Position numbers and translations under genes: made by a program. Of a stretch of DNA of 33,079 bases, positions 8,312 through 16,961 are shown piece after piece. The stretch's first letter is position 1; each line of letters starts with the position of its first letter. The DNA lies in contig JACPZY010000081.1 of NCBI GenBank assembly GCA_016195215.1, positions 1 through 33,079 on the forward strand, written 5' to 3'. Source of the DNA: Actinomycetota bacterium (lineage in GTDB: Bacteria; Actinomycetota; Actinomycetes; Nanopelagicales; Nanopelagicaceae). The notes under the pieces are model-generated. The model was given only the letters and a program-made list of their open reading frames with translations. It was not told the DNA's origin and made no database searches.

Positions 8312-9058
8312 ATGCTCATGAACGTAAAAGAACTTTCAAACGTCTGGGGCATGAAACCCAACGGCGTCTTACATGTAGGGGCTCACCAGGGTGAAGAAGC
8401 TTTAGACTATGAAAAATTCGGATGGCTACCTGTAATTTGGATAGAAGCTCAGCCTCTTCTGGCAAAGAATCTACATGAAAGACTAGACCCAGAAAAACAT
8501 TCTGTAATAAATGCGACTATCTGGGATCAGAATGGAATTAAAATGAAATTCAAATTGGCTTCAAATTCTCAATCGTCAAGTTTGCTGGCTTTTGGAACGC
8601 ATGCAGAGGACTATCCAGAGGTGTCGTATACCGAAGCATTTGAAGTCACAACTCGGCGATTAGATTCGCTCCTCAGCGATGTGGAAACACCAAATTTTGT
8701 GAATCTAGATATACAAGGCGCCGAGGGAATGGCGTTAAAGGGACTAGGAAAAAGCCTAAACGCAATTGATGCCATCTATACCGAGGTCAATCGCAAAGAA
8801 GTCTATTTGGGATGCACGATGATAAAGGATTTGGACATCTTTCTAGAAGATGCGGGCTTCTCGAGGGTTGCAACGCGATGGATTCTTGGAAGGGGTTGGG
8901 GAGATGCGCTGTATTTGCGACGCACAGCATATCGTCCAAGTTTAAAACAGAAAGTGAAGGCCTTATTCTTTGCACAACGGCATTACCAAGTTCAGGTCGT
9001 GGGGAATTTGAAGCGGGCCTTAAGAAGCTCTTTCGACACTCTCTCCCATGATAATTAA
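8312..9058 (+). CDS. FkbM-family methyltransferase
   Basis: Third FkbM-like methyltransferase in a row, 248 residues. SAM loop is GVLHVGAHQGEEALDYEKFG, followed by the acidic strand VIWIEAQP, and the late motif FVNLDIQGAEGMALKGLG, with IQGAE in place of VEGHE seen in the first copy. The three copies are clearly divergent from one another, so they are not recent duplicates and may modify different positions. AGAGGT lies upstream of the two nearby ATG codons at 8312 and 8318. It is followed by the GDP-mannose epimerase gene after 33 nt. Confidence 0.87.
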   Translation: MLMNVKELSNVWGMKPNGVLHVGAHQGEEALDYEKFGWLPVIWIEAQPLLAKNLHERLDPEKHSVINATIWDQNGIKMKFKLASNSQSSSLLAFGTHAEDYPEVSYTEAFEVTTRRLDSLLSDVETPNFVNLDIQGAEGMALKGLGKSLNAIDAIYTEVNRKEVYLGCTMIKDLDIFLEDAGFSRVATRWILGRGWGDALYLRRTAYRPSLKQKVKALFFAQRHYQVQVVGNLKRALRSSFDTLSHDN

Positions 9059-9091
9059 TCAATGTATATCTTGTTGGAGGGATGTTAAGTC

Positions 9092-10105
9092 ATGAAAAGA
9101 GCTCTAGTGCTAGGCGCAGGCGGATTCATCGGAAGTCATATGGTTAAGAGACTCAAGGATGAGGGATTTTGGGTACGAGGCGTTGATTTAAAGTATCCTG
9201 AATACTCGGAAACAGTGGCAGATGAATTTTTGATTTTAGATCTAAGACACCGCAAGAGTGCCATCCAATCCCTGGAACTTCCAGTGCAGGGTCAACACTT
9301 CGACCATGTCTACCAGTATGCCGCGGACATGGGGGGAGCTGGCTATATCTTCACTGGCGAGAATGATGCGGATGTTATGTTCAATTCTGCATCTATAAAT
9401 CTAAACATTCTTCAGTCGCAAGCAGAGTTGAACCTCCAATCAGGAACTATCAGCACTAAGTTTTTCTATTCCAGTAGCGCATGTATATATCCGGAACAAA
9501 ATCAAATGGATCCGGAGAACCCACATTGCGAAGAAGCGAGCGCCTATCCCGCAAATCCAGATAGTGAATACGGATGGGAAAAGTTATTCAGCGAAAGGCT
9601 GTTTTTCGCTTATAACCGCAATTACCAGATTCCGATCGCTGTTGCCAGGTTCCATAATATTTTCGGTCCTGAAGGAACGTGGGATGGAGGGAAAGAAAAA
9701 TCTCCAGCAGCAATTTGCAGAAAAGTGGCAAATCTTCCAGAATCTGGAGGGGAGATCGAGATTTGGGGCGACGGCAAACAGACAAGGTCATTTTTGTTTA
9801 TCGACGAATGTATAGAAGCCACTCGTCGATTGATGGATTCTGATTTCCAAGGGCCTGTGAATATAGGATCGGAAGAGATGGTGACAATCAATGAACTAGT
9901 GGACATCACGGGCAGGATCGCTAAGAAGTCTTTCAGTAGAAAGTACAAACTTGATGCGCCGACGGGTGTTCGGGGTAGGAACTCTTCTAATGACCTTATT
10001 CGAGAGAAACTGGGTTGGGACTTTCAAATGACTCTGGAGGAAGGTTTATCACACACTTACCGGTGGATTAGCAATCAGATTAAGTCGCAGGAACTGCGTG
10101 GATAG
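9092..10105 (+). CDS. GDP-mannose 3,5-epimerase
   Basis: Extended short-chain dehydrogenase fold, 337 residues, making GDP-L-galactose (and some GDP-L-gulose) from GDP-mannose. NAD loop is VLGAGGFIGSHM. The hallmark of the plant-type epimerase, YAADMGGAGYI, is present near residue 76. The catalytic set is SSSACIYPE with Cys131, Tyr160/Lys164 in YGWEKLF, and Lys203 in GGKEKSPAAICRK, matching the Cys/Lys acid-base pair of Arabidopsis GME. Further matches are RFHNIFGPEGTW, WGDGKQTRSF, VNIGSEEMV and GVRGRNSSN. The match to GME is strong across the whole length. Start ATG preceded by GGAGGG. The next gene is a GT11 transferase, which may use the product. Confidence 0.9.
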   Translation: MKRALVLGAGGFIGSHMVKRLKDEGFWVRGVDLKYPEYSETVADEFLILDLRHRKSAIQSLELPVQGQHFDHVYQYAADMGGAGYIFTGENDADVMFNSASINLNILQSQAELNLQSGTISTKFFYSSSACIYPEQNQMDPENPHCEEASAYPANPDSEYGWEKLFSERLFFAYNRNYQIPIAVARFHNIFGPEGTWDGGKEKSPAAICRKVANLPESGGEIEIWGDGKQTRSFLFIDECIEATRRLMDSDFQGPVNIGSEEMVTINELVDITGRIAKKSFSRKYKLDAPTGVRGRNSSNDLIREKLGWDFQMTLEEGLSHTYRWISNQIKSQELRG

Positions 10106-10150
10106 GGTTCAGTCAATCTGAGATTTACCATCAGCAGAGAGGTTCGGAAC

Positions 10151-11074
10151 GTGTCCAAAGACAAAGTGATAGTCCACCTCTCTGGCGGGCTAGGAAATCA
10201 AATGTTTCAATACATGGCAGGCGCGGGCCTTGCAAAGGAAACTAGACGTGAACTTTTGATCAATACCAATTGGTTTCTAAACCCAAAGATTCTTAGTCGA
10301 AACAATCCTGCTTATCTAACTAAACGGAAGATCGACATCATTCAGTTTAAGGAAATAGCTGCTACTCATATTGATCGATGGCCAACGCCAAGAGATGGGC
10401 GAATGGAGAGGTTGATCTCGAAGATGAGTGAGTCAAGAAGGCTCTCCCTCGGAGTGGCGTCCGAGAATGATTTTGAAAATGGATGCTGGAAAAAGGGACA
10501 TGAACTTAAGAGACTTTTTGGTTTCTTTATGTCACCTAAATTTTTTTTGGGAGTAACCCCTAAATCATTGTTTGGCACATTAGACCCTCCAATGTCTGCT
10601 TGGTCTAGAGAAACAATTGAGGAGATCGAGAAAACTAAGTCGATAGGGGTTCACATTCGTTTGGGCGATTATGTCTCGCTGGGCGACAAGGTCATACCGT
10701 CCGAGGCGTATTTTCTTGCCGGGGTTAAATATCTTAAATCGGTTCTCGGCAAAGAGTCCAAAATTTACTTATTCACAGATGAGCCGAATCGTCTTAGCGA
10801 TCTTTTCCAGACACTTACTGCAAAGGGAATTGTGATTTCACCCCCATCGCATACGACTCCCGCAGAGAATCTCATAGTCCTGTCGAAATGCAATGCATTT
10901 GTCTGCTCGAACTCCACTTTTTCATGGTGGGGTGCCGCGTTGAGCGGCGTATCTAGTTCTCTTTTGGTTCGACCTAGTTATTTCTACACCGAGAGATCGG
11001 AAGTTGATTCGCATAGTGATCTTTGGTCATTGGACTCTGCTCGACTCCACCCACTTTCAGGCGATTTCGTATAG
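10151..11074 (+). CDS. GT11-family (alpha-1,2-fucosyltransferase type) glycosyltransferase
   Basis: A 307-residue GT11 enzyme. The N-terminal GDP-sugar motif is VHLSGGLGNQMFQYMAG, the central motif is GVHIRLGDYVS (HxRxGDY), and the C-terminal motif is FVCSNSTFSWWGAAL. All three family motifs are in place and in order. GT11 enzymes transfer L-fucose from GDP-L-fucose. GDP-L-galactose differs only by the 6-hydroxyl, and this gene stands right behind the enzyme that makes it, so either sugar is possible. GTG start with GAGAGG 8 nt upstream. A run of eight T (10541-10548) lies inside the coding sequence. Confidence 0.9.
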   Translation: MSKDKVIVHLSGGLGNQMFQYMAGAGLAKETRRELLINTNWFLNPKILSRNNPAYLTKRKIDIIQFKEIAATHIDRWPTPRDGRMERLISKMSESRRLSLGVASENDFENGCWKKGHELKRLFGFFMSPKFFLGVTPKSLFGTLDPPMSAWSRETIEEIEKTKSIGVHIRLGDYVSLGDKVIPSEAYFLAGVKYLKSVLGKESKIYLFTDEPNRLSDLFQTLTAKGIVISPPSHTTPAENLIVLSKCNAFVCSNSTFSWWGAALSGVSSSLLVRPSYFYTERSEVDSHSDLWSLDSARLHPLSGDFV

Positions 11075-11175
11075 CGAATTTAAGAGACAATGCACTGGGT
11101 TGATCAAAGGCATACTCGTTTGGGAAGTGTGGAACCAGAGAACTTGGTTGTATTAGGAGTCGTGGGAGCCGAGGG

Positions 11176-12135
11176 ATGTATGCTCCTGAAATGAGTTTGT
11201 TTGCCCCCGTATTGGTTACAGGTTTTAACAGACCAGAATTGCTTGAGGCACAACTTCAGTCTTTACTCAAAATGGGTTGCAAGGTTTACCTGTCACTAGA
11301 TGTTCCGAAAAAAGGTGACCTTGCCAATGCTGAATCCTCGCAAAAGTGCATTTCAATTGCCGATCGTTTCTCGGCCGATTTGGTTGGAGTTCGCATCTCT
11401 GATGAGAGCCTAGGTTGCTTCAGGGGTGTTACGGAAGCGATAACATGGGGATTCGGACAAGAAAAAGTGCTTATAATTCTAGAGGACGATGTTCGGGTTA
11501 ATGAAACCTTTCTGTCATATTCGACATTGACGCTCGCGAATTTTGAGTCAATTAAGACAGTGGGTTCTATCGCTGGAACGAATTTTGTTCCTAAAGCGCA
11601 TTTAACCCTCAATAATGACCCCTTTCGATTAAGCGCATTTACTAGTAGTTGGGGTTGGGCAACTTGGAGTGATCGATGGAGTGACTATCTGCAGGATTTA
11701 GACACGTTTCCTCGTCAAAACTTTAGTTTTCCAACAAATTTCTGGAGTTGGACGTCAAAGAGGTATTGGAATAGGGTTTTTGAAGATACAGCGAAAGGGA
11801 AGTACGATGCCTGGGATTATCGCTGGCTGTACTCAAATTGGAAACGTCGTAGGTTGACGGTTGTCCCAAATTCTAATTTAGTTATCAATGTCGGCTTCGG
11901 TGAAGGAGCAACGCACACGCAGGATGCGAATTTACCTTGGTGGCTTCCGCGTGAAATTGAGAATTCTTTTAAGGTTCTCATGATTCCTTCACTCAGTGTC
12001 AGAGATGAAAGAGCTGATCGCTGGATGGAAGAAAACCACTATCGGACAAAAATGGTCCAACAATTGAGGGGTGAGTTCTCGAGTAAGTTCCCAAGAGCTA
12101 CGATGGCCTACCGTCGGGTAGTTGGTCGCGCTTAA
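11176..12135 (+). CDS. GT-A glycosyltransferase, GNT-I/HlpA-like
   Basis: A 319-residue protein with LFAPVLVTGFNRPELLEAQL at the N-terminus, a metal site in VLIILEDDVRVNETFL, and the conserved SSWGWATWSDRW in the middle. This set is seen in a group of bacterial glycosyltransferases (sometimes annotated hemolytic protein HlpA-like) that resemble the GNT-I fold. Start ATG at 11176 with GGGAG about 7 nt upstream; an ATG at 11191 is possible. The 101 nt before it show no recognisable signal. The acceptor is unknown. Confidence 0.82.
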   Translation: MYAPEMSLFAPVLVTGFNRPELLEAQLQSLLKMGCKVYLSLDVPKKGDLANAESSQKCISIADRFSADLVGVRISDESLGCFRGVTEAITWGFGQEKVLIILEDDVRVNETFLSYSTLTLANFESIKTVGSIAGTNFVPKAHLTLNNDPFRLSAFTSSWGWATWSDRWSDYLQDLDTFPRQNFSFPTNFWSWTSKRYWNRVFEDTAKGKYDAWDYRWLYSNWKRRRLTVVPNSNLVINVGFGEGATHTQDANLPWWLPREIENSFKVLMIPSLSVRDERADRWMEENHYRTKMVQQLRGEFSSKFPRATMAYRRVVGRA

Positions 12136-12154
12136 TGACTAGGATTGTCACGCA

Positions 12155-13165
12155 ATGAAAACTGCCATTATCACGGGCGTGACAGGCCAAGACGGCCGGT
12201 TTCTTGCCGAACTTTTACTTAAAAAGGGCTATCGCGTCGTTGGTCTTGTTTCTCCTAACCGAATGAGACACGATGTGGAATGGGTAGACAACTTCTCCTT
12301 AGTGGAATTACGAGCAGTAAATTTCAATGACTCTGCGGCTCTTTCGAGAGTGATTACAGAAGCGCAGCCGGATGAATTTTACAATCTAGTTGCGGCAAGC
12401 TCAGTGAAATACAGTTTTGATCATCCCTTTGAGACCGCACAAATCACAGCCATGGCGCCAGTACGCATTCTCGAAGTCCTACGACACATTAGCGCCATGA
12501 AGAATGTCAGGTTTTATCAGGCATCGAGTTCAGAGATGTTCGGAAACGGTCCCGTCAGTAGCAAGACCGAAGAATCAGAATTTTTTCCTGCCTCTCCTTA
12601 TGCCGTCTCGAAACTGTTCGCTCATCAGACATGCCAGATGTACAAGAACGCATATGGGATGTTCATTTCGTGTGGAATTCTTTTTAATCATGAAAGTTCC
12701 TTGAGAAGTGAGAAATTCGTTTCACGAAAGATTTCCAGAGAAGTGGCTCGGATCGCAACCGGAAAGAAAGAGAAGATGGTTTTGGGCTCTCTCACGCCTC
12801 GCCGAGATTGGGGATTTGCAGGAGATTATGTAGAAGCAATGTGGCTCATGCTTCAACATGAAAGCCCTGAGAATTACGTTATCGCCAGCGGCAAGTCACA
12901 TTCTGTACTTGATTTTGCCGTTACGGCGCTGCGAAGTGCTGGCTTAACAGGAGATCCGATGAACTTTATCGAAACGGACTCTAAGCTTGTTCGCCCATTG
13001 GAGATAGAAGCCAGTTGGGGGGATGCAACCAAAGCGCGCGAGGAACTGGGTTGGCAGCCTAAAGTTTCTTTCGAAAAATTAGTTGAAATGATGGTTATAA
13101 ACGACCTCAAGTTAGAATCGCATGGCACCGAGCCGTCGTTAGATTCACTTGGCCGCAAAAAGTGA
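12155..13165 (+). CDS. GDP-mannose 4,6-dehydratase-like SDR (divergent paralogue)
   Basis: A 336-residue extended SDR enzyme of the GMD group: NAD loop ITGVTGQDGRFLAELLLKKG, YNLVAASSVKYSF, catalytic YQASSSEMFG (Ser125-Glu127) with Tyr149 and Lys153, then GILFNHESS and RRDWGFAGDYVEAMWLML. Compared with the true GMD at 16962-17939, the segment after the first strand, which in GMD contains RRSSTFNT, is shortened and replaced by SPNRMRHDVEWV. That region helps form the NADP site and tetramer in GMD, so the enzyme may act on another nucleotide sugar or in a different oligomer. It overlaps the convergent glycosyltransferase gene by 21 nt at the 3' end. Confidence 0.85.
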   Translation: MKTAIITGVTGQDGRFLAELLLKKGYRVVGLVSPNRMRHDVEWVDNFSLVELRAVNFNDSAALSRVITEAQPDEFYNLVAASSVKYSFDHPFETAQITAMAPVRILEVLRHISAMKNVRFYQASSSEMFGNGPVSSKTEESEFFPASPYAVSKLFAHQTCQMYKNAYGMFISCGILFNHESSLRSEKFVSRKISREVARIATGKKEKMVLGSLTPRRDWGFAGDYVEAMWLMLQHESPENYVIASGKSHSVLDFAVTALRSAGLTGDPMNFIETDSKLVRPLEIEASWGDATKAREELGWQPKVSFEKLVEMMVINDLKLESHGTEPSLDSLGRKK

Positions 13166-14098
13166 AATCTTCCTCAAAATTGGCAAAAGAAATCGAAAAG
13201 GCAGTGTGTGGGCAAACGATTTGGAGATTCTAATAAATGGAGAGCCATTTAGGCTGTGAGCCGTCCAGTTGGAATTGATCAATCCGGGATGGATGTATAT
13301 TTTTCCTCCAGCCAGACGAGCCTTTCGATGAAGCGTGACATGGTCAATCTCATCAGCCGCTTCCGGGATATCTTCCGAATAGTCACACTCGTCGAATATC
13401 CATCTTCGATATACGCAAAGCCCGCCAAAAGCCGAATCTACAAGTATGGGCGGAAGATCGGAAGGAATTCGGATCATCCGATCCGCCAGGGAATGTCTAC
13501 TTGCGACTTTTTCACCAAGGAAAGGCCTGAGCCATTCGGCCTCCATTAACCAATTGTTTGGAGACCATAACGGGTGTCGCAAGGCAAGGATGTCGTAATA
13601 GCGGGCGCTTTGATTTGCTGCCATGGCATCCCATTGGACCTCGGAACTCAATGCACGCTCCAAATATTGTGTGCTGATCTTCGTGTTGATGCCGTCGAGA
13701 TCCGCGACAATAACCAAGTCACAATCCTTGTACTCGGGGTTTTCTCGGATCTCTCGAACATATGCATTTCGACAATGCCTTAACCGCGCGATTCTGTCTG
13801 GAATCTGGGGAGATACTTGCCCTAGCGATACAAATCGAATCCTCGAATCCTTTGATGCTAATTCGCTTAACAAGCGAACGGTCGTGTCATCAGAATCCGA
13901 CTCCACCACAAAGCCAGAAGTCGGGACAATAGCGTCTAGTGAATCAACAATTCTGAGGAGGTCAGCGGTCACGTTGTTTGATGCATTGCGAACAGTTCCT
14001 ACTACTAAACCTCGACGAAAACCAAGTGGTCGTGCTTGATTTCTCACCAAAATCCTACCCATCTCATGAATGTGGCGAACAGATTTAGAGTCTATCAA
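13145..14098 (-). CDS. GT-A glycosyltransferase, CAP59/GT69-like
   Basis: A 317-residue protein. Conserved pieces are FRRGLVVGTVRNASNNV, the acidic loop FVVESDSDDTT, RIARLRHCRNAYVREI, and the metal motif LVIVADLDGI. This order resembles the CAP59/GT69 mannosyltransferase-like group found in fungi and in some bacterial capsule loci; the assignment is from memory of motifs and is moderate. The frame opens at a TTG (14098) without a clear ribosome binding site; an ATG at 14062 is also possible. It is the only minus-strand gene between the epimerase cluster and the methyltransferase at 14224, and its 3' end runs 21 nt into the GMD-like gene. Confidence 0.72.
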   Translation of the reverse strand: MIDSKSVRHIHEMGRILVRNQARPLGFRRGLVVGTVRNASNNVTADLLRIVDSLDAIVPTSGFVVESDSDDTTVRLLSELASKDSRIRFVSLGQVSPQIPDRIARLRHCRNAYVREIRENPEYKDCDLVIVADLDGINTKISTQYLERALSSEVQWDAMAANQSARYYDILALRHPLWSPNNWLMEAEWLRPFLGEKVASRHSLADRMIRIPSDLPPILVDSAFGGLCVYRRWIFDECDYSEDIPEAADEIDHVTLHRKARLAGGKIYIHPGLINSNWTAHSLNGSPFIRISKSFAHTLPFRFLLPILRKISLFAAK

Positions 14099-14223
14099 GG
14101 GACTAAGAATATAAGGCGTGCAATCTCTTACATTTTTCTGGCCGTTCTGCGATTTATGTTAGCGATTTGGCCATAGAATTTGTGCAAATTCTCTTATTCA
14201 CTTTGCTCGAAAAGGAGCTAGAT

Positions 14224-15060
14224 TTGCAGAAATTAGAATCTGGATACGCTGTTTCCAAGGAGCGTTGCAGATGTTGCGCGGGCGCAACATCCTACTTTTC
14301 CACGGCCCGCATTTTGGATTTCACTGCAACTTATTCAAAATGCGCAAAGTGTGCGAGCGTGCAAGCAGATAATCCCACGTGGATAGAGAAAGCGCATTCC
14401 AAGGCCATCTCAAATCTAGACACCGGATTGGTCTCCAGGTGTTTTAGCGCAAGTAGGTTGATCTCCACCCTCCTTTTCCTTGAAGGCAAAAGGGCTGCAG
14501 AAGGTATCGATTGGGGTGGTGGAACCGGTCTTCTTACCCGTTTGTTACGGGACCAAGGTTTCGAGGTACGTAGCTATGACAAATATGCGAGGGCCGAACA
14601 TGCGGAGGGCTTTGAGGCGACGCTTAAAGAAGCAGAAGAAACGGCTACTTTTATAACGTCGGTTGAGTGCTTTGAACACTTGATCAATCCCGTAGATGCA
14701 TACAAAGAGGTCACGTCAAAAAAAGAATATTTTATTTTCACCACGGAAATTATTGATACGCCGCCGCCGGATCCCGCGGAAGGGATCTGGTGGTATTTTG
14801 TTCCAGAGTCAGGTCAACATATTACTTTTGCATCAAAACAAGGTCTGGATGAATTTCGAAAAATCCTCGGATTCGATAATTATGTGAGGTTTGGCAGTTT
14901 GCAAGTGATGTCTCGCTCTCGATTGAAATTGACAACCAGATTTGTTCTGGGAATTCGTGTGATTCGAAGTCTTGCCATCTTGTTTATTCCCGAGTTTCTA
15001 AATCGGCGGTTCTCACTTGCGCTTTCCGATAAAGCAGATCTAACACCAAAATCATTTTAA
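14224..15060 (+). CDS. Class I SAM methyltransferase with N-terminal cysteine cluster
   Basis: About 278 residues. An N-terminal cysteine cluster (ERCRCCAG, then YSKCAKCAS) looks like a zinc ribbon. The Rossmann core follows with the glycine loop GIDWGGGTGLLTRLL, acidic strand VRSYDKYA and SVECFEHLINP, typical of the Methyltransf_23 group that often contains a C-methyltransferase-like zinc module. The frame is open to a TTG at 14167, but the TTG at 14224 has AAAAGGAG six bases before it and gives the family-like start, so I chose it. Stands divergent from the GT69-like gene and convergent with the GT4 gene. Confidence 0.82.
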   Translation: MQKLESGYAVSKERCRCCAGATSYFSTARILDFTATYSKCAKCASVQADNPTWIEKAHSKAISNLDTGLVSRCFSASRLISTLLFLEGKRAAEGIDWGGGTGLLTRLLRDQGFEVRSYDKYARAEHAEGFEATLKEAEETATFITSVECFEHLINPVDAYKEVTSKKEYFIFTTEIIDTPPPDPAEGIWWYFVPESGQHITFASKQGLDEFRKILGFDNYVRFGSLQVMSRSRLKLTTRFVLGIRVIRSLAILFIPEFLNRRFSLALSDKADLTPKSF

Positions 15061-15087
15061 AGATAGTGCACTGATCAGGTTCTCACC

Positions 15088-16110
15088 TCATACTAATTGG
15101 TATATAAAATCTTCCCAACAGTCACCGACAACTGCCAGTTCCCTTTCGTGAAGAATTGCGCTCGCAGCTTCAACTGGCACTTTTAAGCCCTTTGGATTGT
15201 TTGAATACTCCAAGACGCGTGAAACGAAGTCGGAGAGATCCGCGCAGTAGTTCTTATCCGGAAAGTCAAAACGACGAAAATCTGGAATATCCATCAAAAG
15301 CATTGGTGTTCCCTGTTGCAGACCTTCGATCACAACAAGGCCATCTCCTTCTAGCGCAGACGGGACAATCAGCAAATCACCTGATTGGATCTCTAGCCAG
15401 GGGTTATGAATTCGACCTCGGAAGTGTGCCTTGATGTTCCTCTTAGACGCTTCGACTTCCATTGAAGGTCGCATTGCGCCGTCACCAATGAATTCCAATT
15501 CAATTCCTGTTTTAGCGCCAATTTCCAGAGCCAAGTCGGGGCGTTTTTCAGGACTAAAACGTCCGATGAATACTAATCTCTTTATATTTTGAGGACCTTT
15601 CTGTATTGGGAAAAGTCTCTTAGGCGGAAGGGGATTTTGTAGTATTGCCTGCGGCTTGCTTCCTTGAGGCCATATATCTATACGGGACGAAACGGCGACC
15701 CACGTGACTCTCTTAAGAGACAAAATTCTTCGGACTATCCTTCCGAACTGCACTCGCTGAATCCAGGGAATCGATGAATGTTCAACCGCTACTAACTTGC
15801 GCTTGCCCAGGAGGGTGGCACCAAACATCTCAGGTAGATCACAGTTTAAAATAATGACGTCTGGATTCCACAAATGTACTATCTTGTGAAATCTCCACAG
15901 GGCTCGAATAGTGTCCTTAAGAGAGCCCTGCCATTGACGGTCTAAAGGAAACACCGTGCACTCAGGAATTATCTGATCAGGCCCGCTTGAATTTATTGGT
16001 ACTAACGAGATCGGCCATCCCCGATACAAAAGTTCATTGCAGACCAGATTCATCGATCTTTCAGCACCCCCGCCAGTGAGGGAGTTAGTCACGAACATGA
16101 GGCGCTTCAC
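15088..16110 (-). CDS. Family 4 glycosyltransferase
   Basis: A retaining GT-B enzyme of 340 residues. N-lobe start MFVTNSLTGGGAERSMN with the glycine loop, hinge VFIGRFSPEKRPDLALE, LEFIGDGAMRPSMEVEA, and the donor-binding EX7E motif in SALEGDGLVVIEGLQQGTPML near the C-terminus. It would add a sugar from a nucleotide donor to a membrane-linked acceptor. Start is GTG at 16110. It is divergent from the GT2 gene at 16173 over 62 nt, and its 3' end is 27 nt from the convergent methyltransferase. Confidence 0.9.
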   Translation of the reverse strand: MKRLMFVTNSLTGGGAERSMNLVCNELLYRGWPISLVPINSSGPDQIIPECTVFPLDRQWQGSLKDTIRALWRFHKIVHLWNPDVIILNCDLPEMFGATLLGKRKLVAVEHSSIPWIQRVQFGRIVRRILSLKRVTWVAVSSRIDIWPQGSKPQAILQNPLPPKRLFPIQKGPQNIKRLVFIGRFSPEKRPDLALEIGAKTGIELEFIGDGAMRPSMEVEASKRNIKAHFRGRIHNPWLEIQSGDLLIVPSALEGDGLVVIEGLQQGTPMLLMDIPDFRRFDFPDKNYCADLSDFVSRVLEYSNNPKGLKVPVEAASAILHERELAVVGDCWEDFIYQLV

Positions 16111-16172
16111 GGCAAAATTCTAGTCCTGATAAACTCAATTTAGGTGAGTATCTCTAGGAAAGAAGGCGCCTT

Positions 16173-16949
16173 GTGATTTCAGTGGCCATCATTACTGTCG
16201 TGAAGGATGACGCTGGTGGACTAATTGCTACGCATTCAAGTCTCATCGAACAAACTTTTCACGAGTGGGAAATGCTAATTGTTGTTGGTTCATCAAAGGA
16301 TTCGACCCTATCGATTGCATCCGAATTGCAAGCACAGGACAGACGAGTACGCGTCCTAGAGGAAAAAGGGCAGAGTATTTATGGCGCTATGAATGAAGGG
16401 CTAGAGATTGCAAACGGTGAATTTGCCTGGTTTATGAATGCTGGAGACAGATTTGCCGGACCTGACGTCTTAGCCAATGCCATTAATGAAATCACCGATT
16501 CTGGTGTCGGAGTAGTGGTCGGTGGCTATGGGATTATCGGGTCATTAAGAGAAAAAAATTACCGATATCCGAGCAAGACATTGAGCCAAATTGCCTTTGC
16601 ATTTAATCGTCGCGGAGGCTGTCATCAAGCGATGATCTTTCGAACAAAAGCCTTAAGAAACATTGGTTGTTTTGACGATTCATACTCATTAGCAAGTGAT
16701 TTCAAGGCGGTACTTGAGGTTATTAGAACTGCTGGCGCCAGAAGAGTGAACGAAGTTTATGCATTGGTTGAACCGGGTGGGTTAGCGGACCAGGGAATCT
16801 TTACGGTTCACCGACAGAAGCACCAAATAAGACGGAGAGTGTTTCGGAACCCTATTGTTACCGCGGCGAGCATCCTCTGGACATGGGCAGCTCAAAGCAA
16901 GATCAGGCTAAGGATTCATTTAAGAAATGACGTCAAGAGTAATGATTAG
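16173..16949 (+). CDS. Family 2 glycosyltransferase, colanic/WcaA-like
   Basis: A 258-residue GT2 enzyme: VAIITVVKDDAGGLIATHSS, then EMLIVVGSSKDSTLSI, EKGQSIYGAMNEGLEIANGE and the metal motif FMNAGDRF (in place of DDD). CHQAMIFR and ASDFKAVLEV complete the pattern of enzymes such as the colanic-acid WcaE-type group. Start GTG with AGAAGG 6 nt upstream. The 3' end is separated from the convergent gmd gene by 12 nt. Confidence 0.88.
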   Translation: MISVAIITVVKDDAGGLIATHSSLIEQTFHEWEMLIVVGSSKDSTLSIASELQAQDRRVRVLEEKGQSIYGAMNEGLEIANGEFAWFMNAGDRFAGPDVLANAINEITDSGVGVVVGGYGIIGSLREKNYRYPSKTLSQIAFAFNRRGGCHQAMIFRTKALRNIGCFDDSYSLASDFKAVLEVIRTAGARRVNEVYALVEPGGLADQGIFTVHRQKHQIRRRVFRNPIVTAASILWTWAAQSKIRLRIHLRNDVKSND

Positions 16950-16961
16950 AACTAACTTGGA

